The notes beneath the pieces are model-generated. The model worked only from the letters and a program-made list of their open reading frames with translations, ran no database searches and was not told the origin of the DNA. DNA of 64,000 bases from Allofournierella massiliensis (GTDB taxonomy: Bacteria; Bacillota; Clostridia; Oscillospirales; Ruminococcaceae): assembly GCF_004345265.1 (NCBI RefSeq), contig NZ_SLUM01000001.1:124001-188000 (forward strand). The letters run 5' to 3'. Shown here piece after piece: positions 43,686 through 52,920 of this stretch. The translations under genes and the position numbers were made by a program. Numbering within the stretch: position 1 is the stretch's first letter; each line of letters begins with the position of its first letter.

Positions 43686-44615
43686 TTACAGGTCGCTGAA
43701 CAGATCCTCCTTGTAAACGCCCGCCTCGATCAGCGCACGGAAGCTGGCCACAACGAAGTCCTTGTCCTCCTTGTAGGTCACGCCGAACCACTTGTCGTCG
43801 GTTTTCAGTACCTTCACCGACACCGCGCTGCGCTTGAGCAGCTGGTCGATGTAGATGGGCAGCAGGTACTCGGCCTTCAGGATTTTGTCGTCCGGAGTGT
43901 TGGCGAAGAACTCCACAAAGCCCTTGTCCAGCAGATCCATAAAGGCGGGGGTCAGGCCCCACATGTTCATGGAAACCAGAGAGTCCGCGTCCACGGGCTT
44001 GCCCTCAACCTCGGCGCCGGTGGCGGTCTTTACGATATTGGAGGTCTCCTCCACGTCGGTCAGGTAGCCGGTCTCGTTCATGTGGCAGATGCCGCGGGTC
44101 ACGCCGCCATTCTCAGAAAGGGTGTTCTTCAGCACGAAGCCCGCCATGCACAGCTCGCTGTCGCCGTGGTCCTGAATCAGGAAGTCGTGGATCTTCACGA
44201 AGGCTTCCTTGCCGTAGTAGTCGTCGGCGTTGATCACCACGAAGGGCTCGTTCAGAAGGCCCTTGCAGGCCAGAACCGCCTGGCCGGTGCCCCAGGGCTT
44301 GGTGCGGCCTTCGGGCAGGGATACGCCCTCAGGCAGGTTTTCCTTCTCCTGATAGGCGTAGGCAATCTCCACGCCCAGGCGGGCGCAGGTGGCGGCGATC
44401 CGGTCGCCAATGGCCTCGCGGAAGGCCTCGGCAATGTCGTGCCGGATGATAAAGACCACCTTGTTGAAGCCCGCTTCAATGGCGTCGTGAATGGAATAGT
44501 CCATGATGATTTCGCCGTGCAGGCCCACGGGCTCCAGCTGCTTGATTCCGCCGCCGAAACGGCTGCCGATGCCCGCTGCCATAATAACCAGGGCGGTCTG
44601 TTTGGATTGGCTCAT
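43686..44615 (-). CDS. Sugar-phosphate nucleotidyltransferase
   Basis: A 309-residue NTP-transferase fold enzyme, probably forming an NDP-sugar such as UDP- or dTDP-glucose from sugar-1-phosphate. LVIMAAGIGSRFGGGIKQLEPV near residues 9-30 is the nucleotide-binding signature, with NADDYYG near 132-138 (metal Asp) and GGVTRGICHMNETG. The motif SRFGG-xKQ is a variant seen in this gut-clostridial subgroup, so the exact sugar is uncertain. ATG 44615 has AAAAGGAGAA upstream, better than an in-frame start at 44633. Its position opposite the exopolysaccharide locus fits supply of precursors. Confidence 0.88.
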   Translation of the reverse strand: MSQSKQTALVIMAAGIGSRFGGGIKQLEPVGLHGEIIMDYSIHDAIEAGFNKVVFIIRHDIAEAFREAIGDRIAATCARLGVEIAYAYQEKENLPEGVSLPEGRTKPWGTGQAVLACKGLLNEPFVVINADDYYGKEAFVKIHDFLIQDHGDSELCMAGFVLKNTLSENGGVTRGICHMNETGYLTDVEETSNIVKTATGAEVEGKPVDADSLVSMNMWGLTPAFMDLLDKGFVEFFANTPDDKILKAEYLLPIYIDQLLKRSAVSVKVLKTDDKWFGVTYKEDKDFVVASFRALIEAGVYKEDLFSDL

Positions 44616-44684
44616 GATGTTCTCCTTTTGCATTCCGTTTACTTATTTTAATAGGAAGATGCGTTGCCGGGTTATCTAGTTGAA

Positions 44685-44713
44685 ATGGTACACAAGTTTG
44701 ACACATTTGTCAA
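44685..44713 (-). promoter_or_regulatory. Nucleotidyltransferase promoter with palindromic -35
   Basis: Minus strand TTGACA (44708-44713), 17 bases, TACCAT (44685-44690). The -35 is one arm of the perfect 16-base inverted repeat TTGACACATTTGTCAA (44698-44713), a likely operator. Confidence 0.7.
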
Positions 44714-44963
44714 TAAAATGCGCGATTTTTCCATGGAATGACCAAGGAAAATTTTCCAGTTTGAAGTGGGCGAAACGGGCCAAAAGCCGATGGAGCAAAT
44801 CCGGTGGAATATCCTGCAAAAAAACATGGGGGTACAGGGATATGTCCATCCAGGGAAAAAGAGGAAAAGAAGGGGGATTTCCAGCAGAAAAATCAATATT
44901 ATTCGCTTTTCACTCAGCTTTTTTACCAATTAGCCGAATCTGCACTTAATTCCACCGTTTTCA

Positions 44964-44992
44964 TTGAAAAAAGATGCAAATTGCGTTATGAT
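44964..44992 (+). promoter_or_regulatory. EPS locus promoter
   Basis: TTGAAA (44964-44969), 17 bases, TATGAT (44987-44992); the transcript would start near 45000. Confidence 0.75.
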
Positions 44993-45084
44993 TAAAATAC
45001 TGACATATAACCATCAGTACCTTCGCTTTCCTTTTACGGTAAAGCGAAAAGGACACGGCAATTTTCAGCGCAGCACCCGCAAAA

Positions 45085-45226
45085 CAGGGGGAGAGGCAGC
45101 GGCTGTGTTTGCCAGGGCGAACTGCAGGCAAAACGGCAAACGCCGGCTCGGCGCCGCCCGGCAGACGCAAACGGAAAACCGCCAACGCAGAATCCCCCTG
45201 GGCAGCCCGGCCGCCCGGGGTATTTT
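45085..45226 (+). promoter_or_regulatory. Candidate terminator/antiterminator switch in the EPS leader
   Basis: CCCTGGGC (45196-45203) and GCCCGGGG (45213-45220) can form a stem followed by TATTTT, a terminator-like hairpin. CAGGGGGA (45085-45092) is exactly complementary to TCCCCCTG (45193-45200), which overlaps the left terminator arm, so the two folds exclude each other. No known riboswitch class was recognised between them. Confidence 0.45.
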
Positions 45227-45340
45227 GCGTTAAAAATGTTGATGAGTTATCGCGTATGGTTAAAATAATCAGCGGGAACAGATTGCGGGGAATAACAGCA
45301 CCCCGCTCATGCTGAGCAATTATGGATATAAGGAGAGGGA

Positions 45341-46702
45341 ATGATGAATCGTTTACGGCATAACACAATGTTGCGGGTGGTCAAGCTGCTGGATGCGGTT
45401 TTGCTCACCATTCCGTTCGGGGTGTGCTGGTATCTGGCGTATGCGGATAATCTGGCCGAGCCCTATTTTCAGAAGGGGAACTGGCTGGTGATCGCCCTGT
45501 TCTTTGGGCTGTATGTTACATACGGGCGCATCTACGAGGGGTTCCGCATCACGCTGAGCCGCATTTCCGAGATGCTCATGTCGCAGGCGCTGTCCGCCCT
45601 GATTGCGGACGGCATCATGTATCTGGTCACCTGGCTGCTGACCAAACATTTCCCGCCGGTGCTGCCCATGCTGGGCGTGTTCGCGGTGCAGGTGGCGCTG
45701 GCCGGGCTGTGGTGCACGCTGGCTCATCAGTGGTATTTCGGCCGGTATAAGGCCCAGAAAACCGCAGTAATTTACGACATGCGCGAGGGCATGGAGCAGC
45801 TGATTCAGGAGTACGGCCTGGAAAAGCGGTTCCATGTGACCGCCACCGCCGATGTGGACAGCGCTTTGAACGATAAGCTGCGCATTCTGGACGGCGTGGA
45901 GGTGGTGTTCCTGTGCGGCATCCATTCCCACGAGCGGAACATTATTCTGAAGCAGTGTGTGGCCCGGAACATCCGGGTGTATCTGATCCCCCGCGTCGGT
46001 GACGTGATCATGAGCGGCGCCGAGCGGATGCACATGTTCCACCTGCCCATGCTGCGGGTGGGCCGGTACGACCCCAACCCGGAGTATCTGTTCATCAAGC
46101 GGGCGTTCGATCTGTTTGTATCCGGCTTTGCGCTGGTGGTTCTGTCGCCCATTATGCTGGCGGTGGGCATCGCCATCAAGGCCACCGACGGCGGCCCGGC
46201 CTTCTATAAGCAGTGCCGCCTGACCCGGGACGGAAAGACGTTTAATGTATTAAAATTCCGAAGCATGCGAGTAGATGCAGAGAAGGACGGCGTGGCCCGG
46301 CTTTCCACCGGCGAGAACGACGACCGCATTACCCCGATTGGCAAATTCATTCGGAAATGCCGGTTGGATGAACTGCCGCAGCTGATCAATATTTTCAAGG
46401 GCGAAATGAGCCTGGTAGGCCCCCGCCCGGAGCGGCCGGAGATTGCGGCCCAGTACGAAGAGGAGCTGCCGGAGTTTGCGCTGCGCCTGCAGGCGAAAGC
46501 GGGCCTGACGGGTTACGCCCAGGTATACGGCAAATACAACACCACCCCCTACGACAAGCTGCAGATGGATCTGATGTACATTTCCAACCCCAGCTTTGTG
46601 GAGGATCTGAAGATCATGTTCGCCACGGTGCGCATCCTGTTCGAAGCGGAAAGCACCGAAGGCGTGGCTCAGGGCCAGACGACGGCGGAGGTTGCACGAT
46701 GA
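45341..46702 (+). CDS. Polyprenyl glycosylphosphotransferase (EPS initiating enzyme)
   Basis: A 453-residue membrane enzyme that starts the repeat unit by putting a sugar-1-phosphate on undecaprenyl phosphate. Four N-terminal hydrophobic segments and a Rossmann-like CoA-binding type region (residues about 20-230) precede the catalytic Bac_transf domain: KRAFDLFVSGFALVVLSPIM near 250-269, KFRSMRVDAE near 302-311, RKCRLDELPQLINIFKGEMS near 345-364 and VGPRPERPE. AGGAGAGGG precedes ATG 45341. GC content matches the chromosome, unlike the genes that follow. Its stop overlaps the next start (ATGA). Confidence 0.93.
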   Translation: MMNRLRHNTMLRVVKLLDAVLLTIPFGVCWYLAYADNLAEPYFQKGNWLVIALFFGLYVTYGRIYEGFRITLSRISEMLMSQALSALIADGIMYLVTWLLTKHFPPVLPMLGVFAVQVALAGLWCTLAHQWYFGRYKAQKTAVIYDMREGMEQLIQEYGLEKRFHVTATADVDSALNDKLRILDGVEVVFLCGIHSHERNIILKQCVARNIRVYLIPRVGDVIMSGAERMHMFHLPMLRVGRYDPNPEYLFIKRAFDLFVSGFALVVLSPIMLAVGIAIKATDGGPAFYKQCRLTRDGKTFNVLKFRSMRVDAEKDGVARLSTGENDDRITPIGKFIRKCRLDELPQLINIFKGEMSLVGPRPERPEIAAQYEEELPEFALRLQAKAGLTGYAQVYGKYNTTPYDKLQMDLMYISNPSFVEDLKIMFATVRILFEAESTEGVAQGQTTAEVAR

Positions 46703-47667
46703 AAAAAGTTACAGTTATAGTGCCCGTATATAATGCGGAAAAATATTTGGAAGAATGTTTGGATTCTCTTGTAAATCAAACACTACAAGATATTGAGATT
46801 ATTGTGATTAACGATGGTTCAACAGATGGGTCTTGGAACTTAATCCAAAAATATCAGGAAAAAAATTCTGAAAAAGTTAAGGCTTTCACTCAAGATAATA
46901 GAGGGTTGTATAAAACTCGACAAGTTGGGTTGATTCATGCAACAGGAGAATATGTTGGCTGGGTAGATGCTGATGATTTTGTACGGAAAGATATGTTTGA
47001 GAAACTGTACAATGCGGCAAAAAATGGTGACAGCGAACTGGTCTATTGCGATTATTCATTTTATCCTAAAAAGATTAAAACGAAAGAAAAATGGTTTAGA
47101 GCGTATAAAGGCGAAAAAAATGTGACGTATGTAGAGCGAAATTCTCAGCCGTGGAACAAAATTGTGAAGCGTGAATTACTGGAAAAATTGGATATTGGGA
47201 GTATGTTCCCGACATGTTTTGATGAAGCGTATATCAAAGTGTTACTGGAAGCAAAAAAACCTATCTCGATTGAAGAAGAATTATATTTTTATAGAGTGGG
47301 GAATGTAACAATGAGTTCCTCATATAAGAATCCAGAACACTATATGAAGTTTGTAAAGGCATCTGAAAGTTTGAGAAATGAGTTTTCAGAATTATGCAGT
47401 GAAAATATGTACTGGAAAAGCTATTTTGAATACAGGGAGATTTACTACTTGTTACAAACAATGGTTGTATCCGCAAATGCAGGAAATAAACAGATGTTTT
47501 ATGGAGCAAAAAAAATGCTTAATGAGAAATTTCCTCATTATCTCAAAAATGAACAGTTGATGCCTATTCTAAAGGAAAATTTTGGGATAACTAAAGCAGT
47601 TGTTATTTCGAGAATAATACCGGTGAACTATTTTGTGTCTCATATGGGATGTAAGATTGCATTTTAA
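46699..47667 (+). CDS. Family 2 glycosyltransferase
   Basis: A 322-residue GT-A fold glycosyltransferase: VTVIVPVYNAEKYLEECLDS near residues 4-23, INDGSTDGSW near 37-46, and the metal-binding DADD near 91-94. It adds one sugar to the lipid-linked repeat unit at the cytoplasmic face. From exactly this gene the DNA turns very AT-rich with codons unlike the flanks, marking the acquired part of the EPS locus. ATG overlaps the previous stop. Confidence 0.92.
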   Translation: MKKVTVIVPVYNAEKYLEECLDSLVNQTLQDIEIIVINDGSTDGSWNLIQKYQEKNSEKVKAFTQDNRGLYKTRQVGLIHATGEYVGWVDADDFVRKDMFEKLYNAAKNGDSELVYCDYSFYPKKIKTKEKWFRAYKGEKNVTYVERNSQPWNKIVKRELLEKLDIGSMFPTCFDEAYIKVLLEAKKPISIEEELYFYRVGNVTMSSSYKNPEHYMKFVKASESLRNEFSELCSENMYWKSYFEYREIYYLLQTMVVSANAGNKQMFYGAKKMLNEKFPHYLKNEQLMPILKENFGITKAVVISRIIPVNYFVSHMGCKIAF

Positions 47668-47682
47668 GCGAAAGGAAGAAAA

Positions 47683-48150
47683 ATGTTTTTTAGGAAAGTA
47701 TTCCTCGTTATATTGATGTTAATGAATGGAGATAAAAGAGCAAGATTTTTGAAGCGAATAAACTATTTTGGAGCTCAAGGAGATGGATGCTATTTTCAAC
47801 CGTATAATTTTGGCACAGAACCAGAATTAATATATTTTGGAAATAATGTTGTTTTGGATAGTCAAGTGATGTTTATTAATCATGATATTACAAGTACATT
47901 GTTTAATAAAATGGAAAATGTGAATAAATACAAAAAACGAACAGGAGCAATACATATTGGAAACAATGTGTTTATTGGGGCAAGAAGTATGATCCTATAT
48001 GATGTGAAAATTGGTAATAACGTAATTGTAGGGGCAGGAAGTTTAGTAAATAGAGATATACCGGATGGATCAGTAGTGGCAGGGATTCCGGCTAGAGTGA
48101 TTGGAAGATTTGATGAGTATAAGGAAAAGATATATTCAAAAGATTTCTAA
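47683..48150 (+). CDS. Hexapeptide-repeat acyltransferase
   Basis: A 155-residue left-handed beta-helix acyltransferase of the maltose O-acetyltransferase type, likely to acetylate an EPS sugar. The catalytic stretch MFINHDIT near residues 66-73 and hexapeptide repeats (IHIGNNVFIGARSMILYDVK, then IGNNVIVGAGSLVNRDIPDG and GIPARVIG near 134-141) are evident. AAAGGAAG precedes ATG 47683. AT-rich. Confidence 0.9.
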   Translation: MFFRKVFLVILMLMNGDKRARFLKRINYFGAQGDGCYFQPYNFGTEPELIYFGNNVVLDSQVMFINHDITSTLFNKMENVNKYKKRTGAIHIGNNVFIGARSMILYDVKIGNNVIVGAGSLVNRDIPDGSVVAGIPARVIGRFDEYKEKIYSKDF

Positions 48151-48203
48151 AAGATTGAATGAATTATCTTGTTTGGAAGCTTAAGTAAAATTGGTGTTGA
48201 AAA

Positions 48204-49379
48204 ATGAGTTTTCATAAACAAAATAAATTACTGTGGCTTACATCGGTATTTATTTGGTGTATGCAAATACATTTTTGGTTGGAATCTAGTGAAATATCAG
48301 ATATTTTACTATTTGATATGCTTCGTACAGTGTGCTTTTATATTGCATTTATGTGTGTTGCAGTAAAGTGGATTGCAGATGCTCGTATAAATTTTTTTAG
48401 CTTGATAATAGTTGTTGTTTCAAGCGGAATTATGTTTTTGAGCTTAATAAATTCTCAGGGCATGACATTTGCGAAACTTATACTTTTTGGGTTAGCACTT
48501 AAAGGGATTGAATATCGCTGGGCTCTGAAGGTTTTTGTAAAAGCTAATACTTCGATAGCTGCTCTTATTATTGGCGCAGCGTTGCTAGGTTTGATTGAAA
48601 ACCAAAAAGGATATGATGGGGAGACTGTTTATTATTTTTTGGGTTTTAAAAATCCAAATACAGCAGCGCTGATGTTGTTCACTATATTTATTGGATATAT
48701 ATGTATTAATTTCAAGAGAATTTCAGGATTGAAAATATTCAATTTGCTGATTGTTACGATTTTTATTTATAAAATTACTAATAGTCGTTCAGCGCTAATT
48801 GTAATGATTCTTTCGTGTGCGCTGTTGATGTTCGATAAGTATATTTATAAAGTGTCGAAACTATTTGGAAGCAAAGCATTTAGGGCAATAGTATACAGTA
48901 TTTTTCCGTTGTTTAGTTTTTTGTCTTATACAGTTGCGCACTTGTATACAAAAAACGAACTTGTTAACAAGTTGAATGTAGTTTTTTCTTATCGATTTGC
49001 ACTATGGCACTGGCATACTGAGCTTTTGTCAATTAAACCTTTTGGGGCACCATCAGCATATGAAGAGCTAGGAACAATGGATAATAGCTATTTGGTTATA
49101 TTATATCAATATGGCTTTCTGATTTGGATGCTGTATTTCCTGATTTTTTTTGGTATTTATAAATTAGCAATTAAGAAAAATGATGTGGCTGTGTGTTTGA
49201 TAGCAATTGCCTACGAAGTGTACTTTTTGACGGAAGGCTATCCGTTCTTTATTAATACAAATATAGTTTTGTTGTTTTTTTTGACAGAGTTTTGGAACAT
49301 CAAATTAGTGGTAATTAAGAAGAGAAGGAAGAAAGATGCAGCAACAGTGTCAAATAAGCGTTGTTATTCCAGTATATAA
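48204..49379 (+). CDS. Putative polysaccharide polymerase (Wzy/O-antigen ligase type)
   Basis: A 391-residue protein with about ten hydrophobic segments and one larger loop near residues 255-300 (KLNVVFSYRFALWHWHTELL, then PFGAPSAYEELGTMDNSYLV), the pattern of WaaL/Wzy polymerases that join repeat units outside the membrane. Sequence is too divergent for a firmer call, but an EPS locus with a flippase needs one polymerase and this is the only candidate. Its end overlaps the next gene by 44 bases. AT-rich. Confidence 0.72.
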   Translation: MSFHKQNKLLWLTSVFIWCMQIHFWLESSEISDILLFDMLRTVCFYIAFMCVAVKWIADARINFFSLIIVVVSSGIMFLSLINSQGMTFAKLILFGLALKGIEYRWALKVFVKANTSIAALIIGAALLGLIENQKGYDGETVYYFLGFKNPNTAALMLFTIFIGYICINFKRISGLKIFNLLIVTIFIYKITNSRSALIVMILSCALLMFDKYIYKVSKLFGSKAFRAIVYSIFPLFSFLSYTVAHLYTKNELVNKLNVVFSYRFALWHWHTELLSIKPFGAPSAYEELGTMDNSYLVILYQYGFLIWMLYFLIFFGIYKLAIKKNDVAVCLIAIAYEVYFLTEGYPFFINTNIVLLFFLTEFWNIKLVVIKKRRKKDAATVSNKRCYSSI

Positions 49380-50298
49380 TGCGGAGAAGTATCTGAAAGA
49401 ATGTGTGGACTCAGTTTTGAATCAAAGTATAGATGACTATGAAATTTTACTAATTAATGATGGATCAACTGATTACAGCGGAGATATATGTGATCAATAT
49501 GGTCGATTATATAGTTGCATTAAAGTGATTCATCAAGAAAATCAGGGAGTGTCTTTCGCACGTAATGTGGGAATTAAAAAAGCAACAGGAAGATATATTG
49601 CTTTTGTTGACGCGGATGATACTCTCGATAAAGAGTACTTAGAAAAACTTGTCGCTGATATGAAACCAGAAGGGCTTGTTGCATGCCCAATCGATAACAA
49701 AAGAAAAGTTTGTAAATCAAAAATTTCCAAAGTACAAGCACAGATTTCCGCATTTAGCGAGAGTGGCATGAAAGGCTTTCCTGTTTGCAAGATCTTTGAC
49801 CGAAAACTTTTAATAGAGCATGGAATCTTTTTTTGCAAGGATATTGCGATTTGTGAAGACCTATTATTTTTGGTTGAGTATTTAAGCATCTGTAATGGTC
49901 CGATTATTTGGAAAGAATATTGTGGATATAATTACAGGATGAATCCTACAAGTGCATTAAATGGACGGTTTGAAAAAAACTATTTTAAACCTAAACATTT
50001 AAGTGAGTATGAAGCTTTAAAGCGAACAAGGAAGTTTCTGTTAGAAGATCCACGTGTTTTGTCAGCATGGAAAGTTAGAAAAGTTAAAGCGGCTGTAACA
50101 TGTTTGCGAACAATGATAGCGGTGAACCATGATAATGTAGACCTTTATAATGAATTGAGGAAGGAAGCAAAAGAAAATTGGGTTCTTTTTGTGATTCCTA
50201 ATCCGTGTGCGATTACTTCAAGAGTTTCAGTTTTGTTGAGTGCAATTTCTCCAAGATTGGAATTTGAGGTGTGGAAGGTTTTGCGCAGATTTAATTGA
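49336..50298 (+). CDS. Family 2 glycosyltransferase
   Basis: A 320-residue GT2: ISVVIPVYNAEKYLKECVDS near residues 5-24, INDGSTDYSGDICDQYG near 38-54, FVDADD near 91-96. It resembles the GT2 at 46699 but differs in its C-terminal half, so it probably adds a different sugar. The 44-base overlap with the polymerase gene means coupled translation. AT-rich. Confidence 0.92.
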   Translation: MQQQCQISVVIPVYNAEKYLKECVDSVLNQSIDDYEILLINDGSTDYSGDICDQYGRLYSCIKVIHQENQGVSFARNVGIKKATGRYIAFVDADDTLDKEYLEKLVADMKPEGLVACPIDNKRKVCKSKISKVQAQISAFSESGMKGFPVCKIFDRKLLIEHGIFFCKDIAICEDLLFLVEYLSICNGPIIWKEYCGYNYRMNPTSALNGRFEKNYFKPKHLSEYEALKRTRKFLLEDPRVLSAWKVRKVKAAVTCLRTMIAVNHDNVDLYNELRKEAKENWVLFVIPNPCAITSRVSVLLSAISPRLEFEVWKVLRRFN

Positions 50299-50311
50299 GG
50301 AGTTATAGCAT

Positions 50312-51460
50312 ATGCAGAGCACATATAGAGTTTTAGTGGTCGCATCAAATTCTTCCATGAACAGTGGAGCAAGTCGGTCTTTAGTCACCTTTGTTTCTAT
50401 TATTCAAAAACAAAGGAAAGACTTCTCTTTAGAAGTTTTAATCCCAATGCACGGTGATATTGAGGAATTTCTAAATCAAGAGAAAATAAAATATAAAGTG
50501 CTGTTATACAGCAATAAATTGTGGCGTAAGAGTATAGATTCGAAGTGTGGACTAATATCGAAATTACTTCGGGAAATAGTTGTTTTTGTTGCTGATTTAA
50601 AATTAAGTATACTTTTGAGAAGATTTGATTTGATTCACATTAATGCGTTAACTACAAATATGGGGGCGAAAGCAGCTTATAGAAATAGAAAGAAAGTGCT
50701 TTGGCATTTTCGTGAATTTATGGAAGAAGATTTGGGCGAAGAGTTTGTTTGTAAAAAAGAAGCATTACAATTGATTGATAAGGCTGACGCAAGAATTGCG
50801 ATTTCTGAAAGTGTGGCAGAAAAGTATAGATTGCTTTTAAATAATGAAATTAAAGTAATTTACAATGGAATAGATCATAATCGATATTATTCAAAACGAG
50901 ATATATTGCGGAATGAATTTGTACGTGTATTTTTACCAGGACGCATTACACCGCAGAAAGGTCAAATGCTTTTGTTAAAAGCTCTCAAGACTCTCAAGAG
51001 TCAGGGTAGAAGTGATATTTTTGCCACAATAATTGGGTCTGGGGATAAAGAATATATTGATCTATTAAGAGGATATGTAGAAGAAAATGAACTTCCGGTA
51101 AATATTATGGAGCCGAGCAATAATATAATTGAGCTATATCAAAAGCATGATGTTGTGTGCGTATGTTCATATTGTGAGGCATTTGGTCGTGTAACTGTGG
51201 AAGGTATGATGACTGGAAATGTAGTGCTAGGTTCAAATTCAGGTGCTACGGCAGAGTTGATTGAAAATGAAGAAACGGGCTTTTTGTATGAACGGGATAA
51301 TATATTGTCTTTGACTCAAAAACTGGAATATATCGCAACACATAGAGATATAGCTCGAAAAATTGCACTTAAAGGTCAACAGAAGGCAGTTGAAAATCTT
51401 ACAGCAGAAAAGAATGCGGAACAAATATATAAACTCTATCAAAGTATTTTAGGGGTTTAG
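50312..51460 (+). CDS. Family 4 glycosyltransferase
   Basis: A 382-residue GT-B fold transferase. The C-terminal donor domain shows VFLPGRITPQKGQMLLLKAL near residues 208-227 and the GT4 Glu-x7-Glu pattern in CEAFGRVTVEGMMTGNVVLG near 287-306, then GATAELIENEETGFLY. N-terminal acceptor domain about 1-190. Part of the AT-rich EPS cassette; it starts 13 bases after the previous gene. Confidence 0.91.
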   Translation: MQSTYRVLVVASNSSMNSGASRSLVTFVSIIQKQRKDFSLEVLIPMHGDIEEFLNQEKIKYKVLLYSNKLWRKSIDSKCGLISKLLREIVVFVADLKLSILLRRFDLIHINALTTNMGAKAAYRNRKKVLWHFREFMEEDLGEEFVCKKEALQLIDKADARIAISESVAEKYRLLLNNEIKVIYNGIDHNRYYSKRDILRNEFVRVFLPGRITPQKGQMLLLKALKTLKSQGRSDIFATIIGSGDKEYIDLLRGYVEENELPVNIMEPSNNIIELYQKHDVVCVCSYCEAFGRVTVEGMMTGNVVLGSNSGATAELIENEETGFLYERDNILSLTQKLEYIATHRDIARKIALKGQQKAVENLTAEKNAEQIYKLYQSILGV

Positions 51461-51462
51461 GA

Positions 51463-52920
51463 ATGAGTTCAATTTCATTAAAAAAAGCAACAATTTTAAA
51501 TGTATCGTCAAAATATGCAACAGTAATAATTAACATTTTAGTTACGGCAATTCTGTCAAGAATTTTGACACCTAATGACTATGGAATAGTTGCTGTTATT
51601 ACAGTGTTTACCAATTTGTTTTCTATTCTGTCTGAAATGGGAATTGGACCAGCAATTATACAGAACAAATCATTAACAAAATCGGAAATCGATGATATAT
51701 TTTCATTTACAGCAATGGCAGGAATTGTATTAGCAGGCGGATTTGCACTGCTATCAATTCCCATAGCGATCTTTTTTGATAATAATGTTTACTATCCCAT
51801 TGTAATGATTTTGTCTGTTTCTGTTTACTTTAATACTATTAATATGGTGCCTAATGCATTATTATATCGGAAGCAGAGATTCATGGCGATTGCAGTACGA
51901 ACTGTAAGCATATGTGTTGCTACTTCAATAATTGCTATTGTTTTAGCTTTTATGGGAGCAAAATATTACACTTTAGTGATTCAGTCAACACTGTCATCTC
52001 TGTTTCTGTTTATATGGAATGTATGGGGTTCAAATCTGCACTTGAAGCTTAGAGTTGATTTCCAAAGTGTAAAGAAGATTCGAGGATACAGTACATATCA
52101 GTTCCTGTTTAGTATTACTAATTATTTTTCCCGCAATATAGATAATATCTCTATTGGTAAGTTCTTAGGGAATGAATGCCTAGCGTATTACGATAAGAGC
52201 TATAAGCTTATGATGTATCCGCTTAGTAATCTGACCTTTGTGATTAATCCGGTGTTACATCCTATCCTATCTGTTCATCAGGATGATTTAAATTATATAT
52301 ACAGGAAGTATGTTGACGTTATTAAAATGTTTTCTGCACTGGGAGCTTTGATACAGCCAATTTGCTTTGTTTGTGCACAAGAAATAATTTTAATTTTATA
52401 TGGATCTCAATGGGAATTGGCTGTTCCGAGCTTTATGATTTTGAGTTGTTCAATCTGGGCTCAAATTATTGCATCTAGTGCTGGAGCAATATATCAGTCG
52501 ATTAATAAAACTAAACTAATGTTTCAAAGTTCAATAGTTCATGTCTGTGTAACACTGATTTTGATCTTTGCTTGTTTGTTCAAATTTAAAACCATTGAAG
52601 GGGTATCGATAGCAGTCGCGTTTGCATACATTTTGAAGTTCTTTATTGAATATTATTTCTTGATAAACAAGGGGTTTGGAAAATCATTTCTTGCTTTTTT
52701 AAGTGGGTTGATTCCAAACTTTGTGTCAATAATTTTTACAACTTTGCTTGGTGTGTTTCTTTGTAAGACCTTAAGTTCAGTGGTTATGTTAGAGTCTGCT
52801 TTTGTAGGAGTTTTATTAAAGTCGGCCATTATTGCAGTGGTTTGGCTGATTTCCATAATCATTACTGGAGAAATCAGAATTCTTTTGGAAATTTTAGGAG
52901 TTGTGAAGAAAAATGGCTAA
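51463..52920 (+). CDS. Oligosaccharide flippase (Wzx family)
   Basis: A 485-residue MOP-superfamily protein with 12-14 hydrophobic segments, moving the lipid-linked repeat unit across the membrane. The start [20 protein letters not shown] and [20 protein letters not shown] are typical for WzxC-like flippases. GAATGAG-like spacing to the preceding GT4 gene is only two bases, and its end overlaps the next gene by eight. Last strongly AT-rich gene of the locus. Confidence 0.92.
   Translation: MSSISLKKATILNVSSKYATVIINILVTAILSRILTPNDYGIVAVITVFTNLFSILSEMGIGPAIIQNKSLTKSEIDDIFSFTAMAGIVLAGGFALLSIPIAIFFDNNVYYPIVMILSVSVYFNTINMVPNALLYRKQRFMAIAVRTVSICVATSIIAIVLAFMGAKYYTLVIQSTLSSLFLFIWNVWGSNLHLKLRVDFQSVKKIRGYSTYQFLFSITNYFSRNIDNISIGKFLGNECLAYYDKSYKLMMYPLSNLTFVINPVLHPILSVHQDDLNYIYRKYVDVIKMFSALGALIQPICFVCAQEIILILYGSQWELAVPSFMILSCSIWAQIIASSAGAIYQSINKTKLMFQSSIVHVCVTLILIFACLFKFKTIEGVSIAVAFAYILKFFIEYYFLINKGFGKSFLAFLSGLIPNFVSIIFTTLLGVFLCKTLSSVVMLESAFVGVLLKSAIIAVVWLISIIITGEIRILLEILGVVKKNG

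Larger units (their letters stand above)
44616..45340. other. Divergent control region of the EPS locus with long leader
   Basis: This 725-base gap holds the leftward nucleotidyltransferase promoter with its palindromic -35, an AT-rich stretch to about 44960 in which nothing was recognised, the EPS promoter, and a leader of about 340 bases with several hairpins. No protein gene is supported; open frames here lack ribosome sites. Confidence 0.65.

Noticed and set aside
45000-45230. Known riboswitch (c-di-GMP, c-di-AMP) in the EPS leader
   Set aside because: Core motifs of these classes could not be found; only the terminator/antiterminator pairing is supported.
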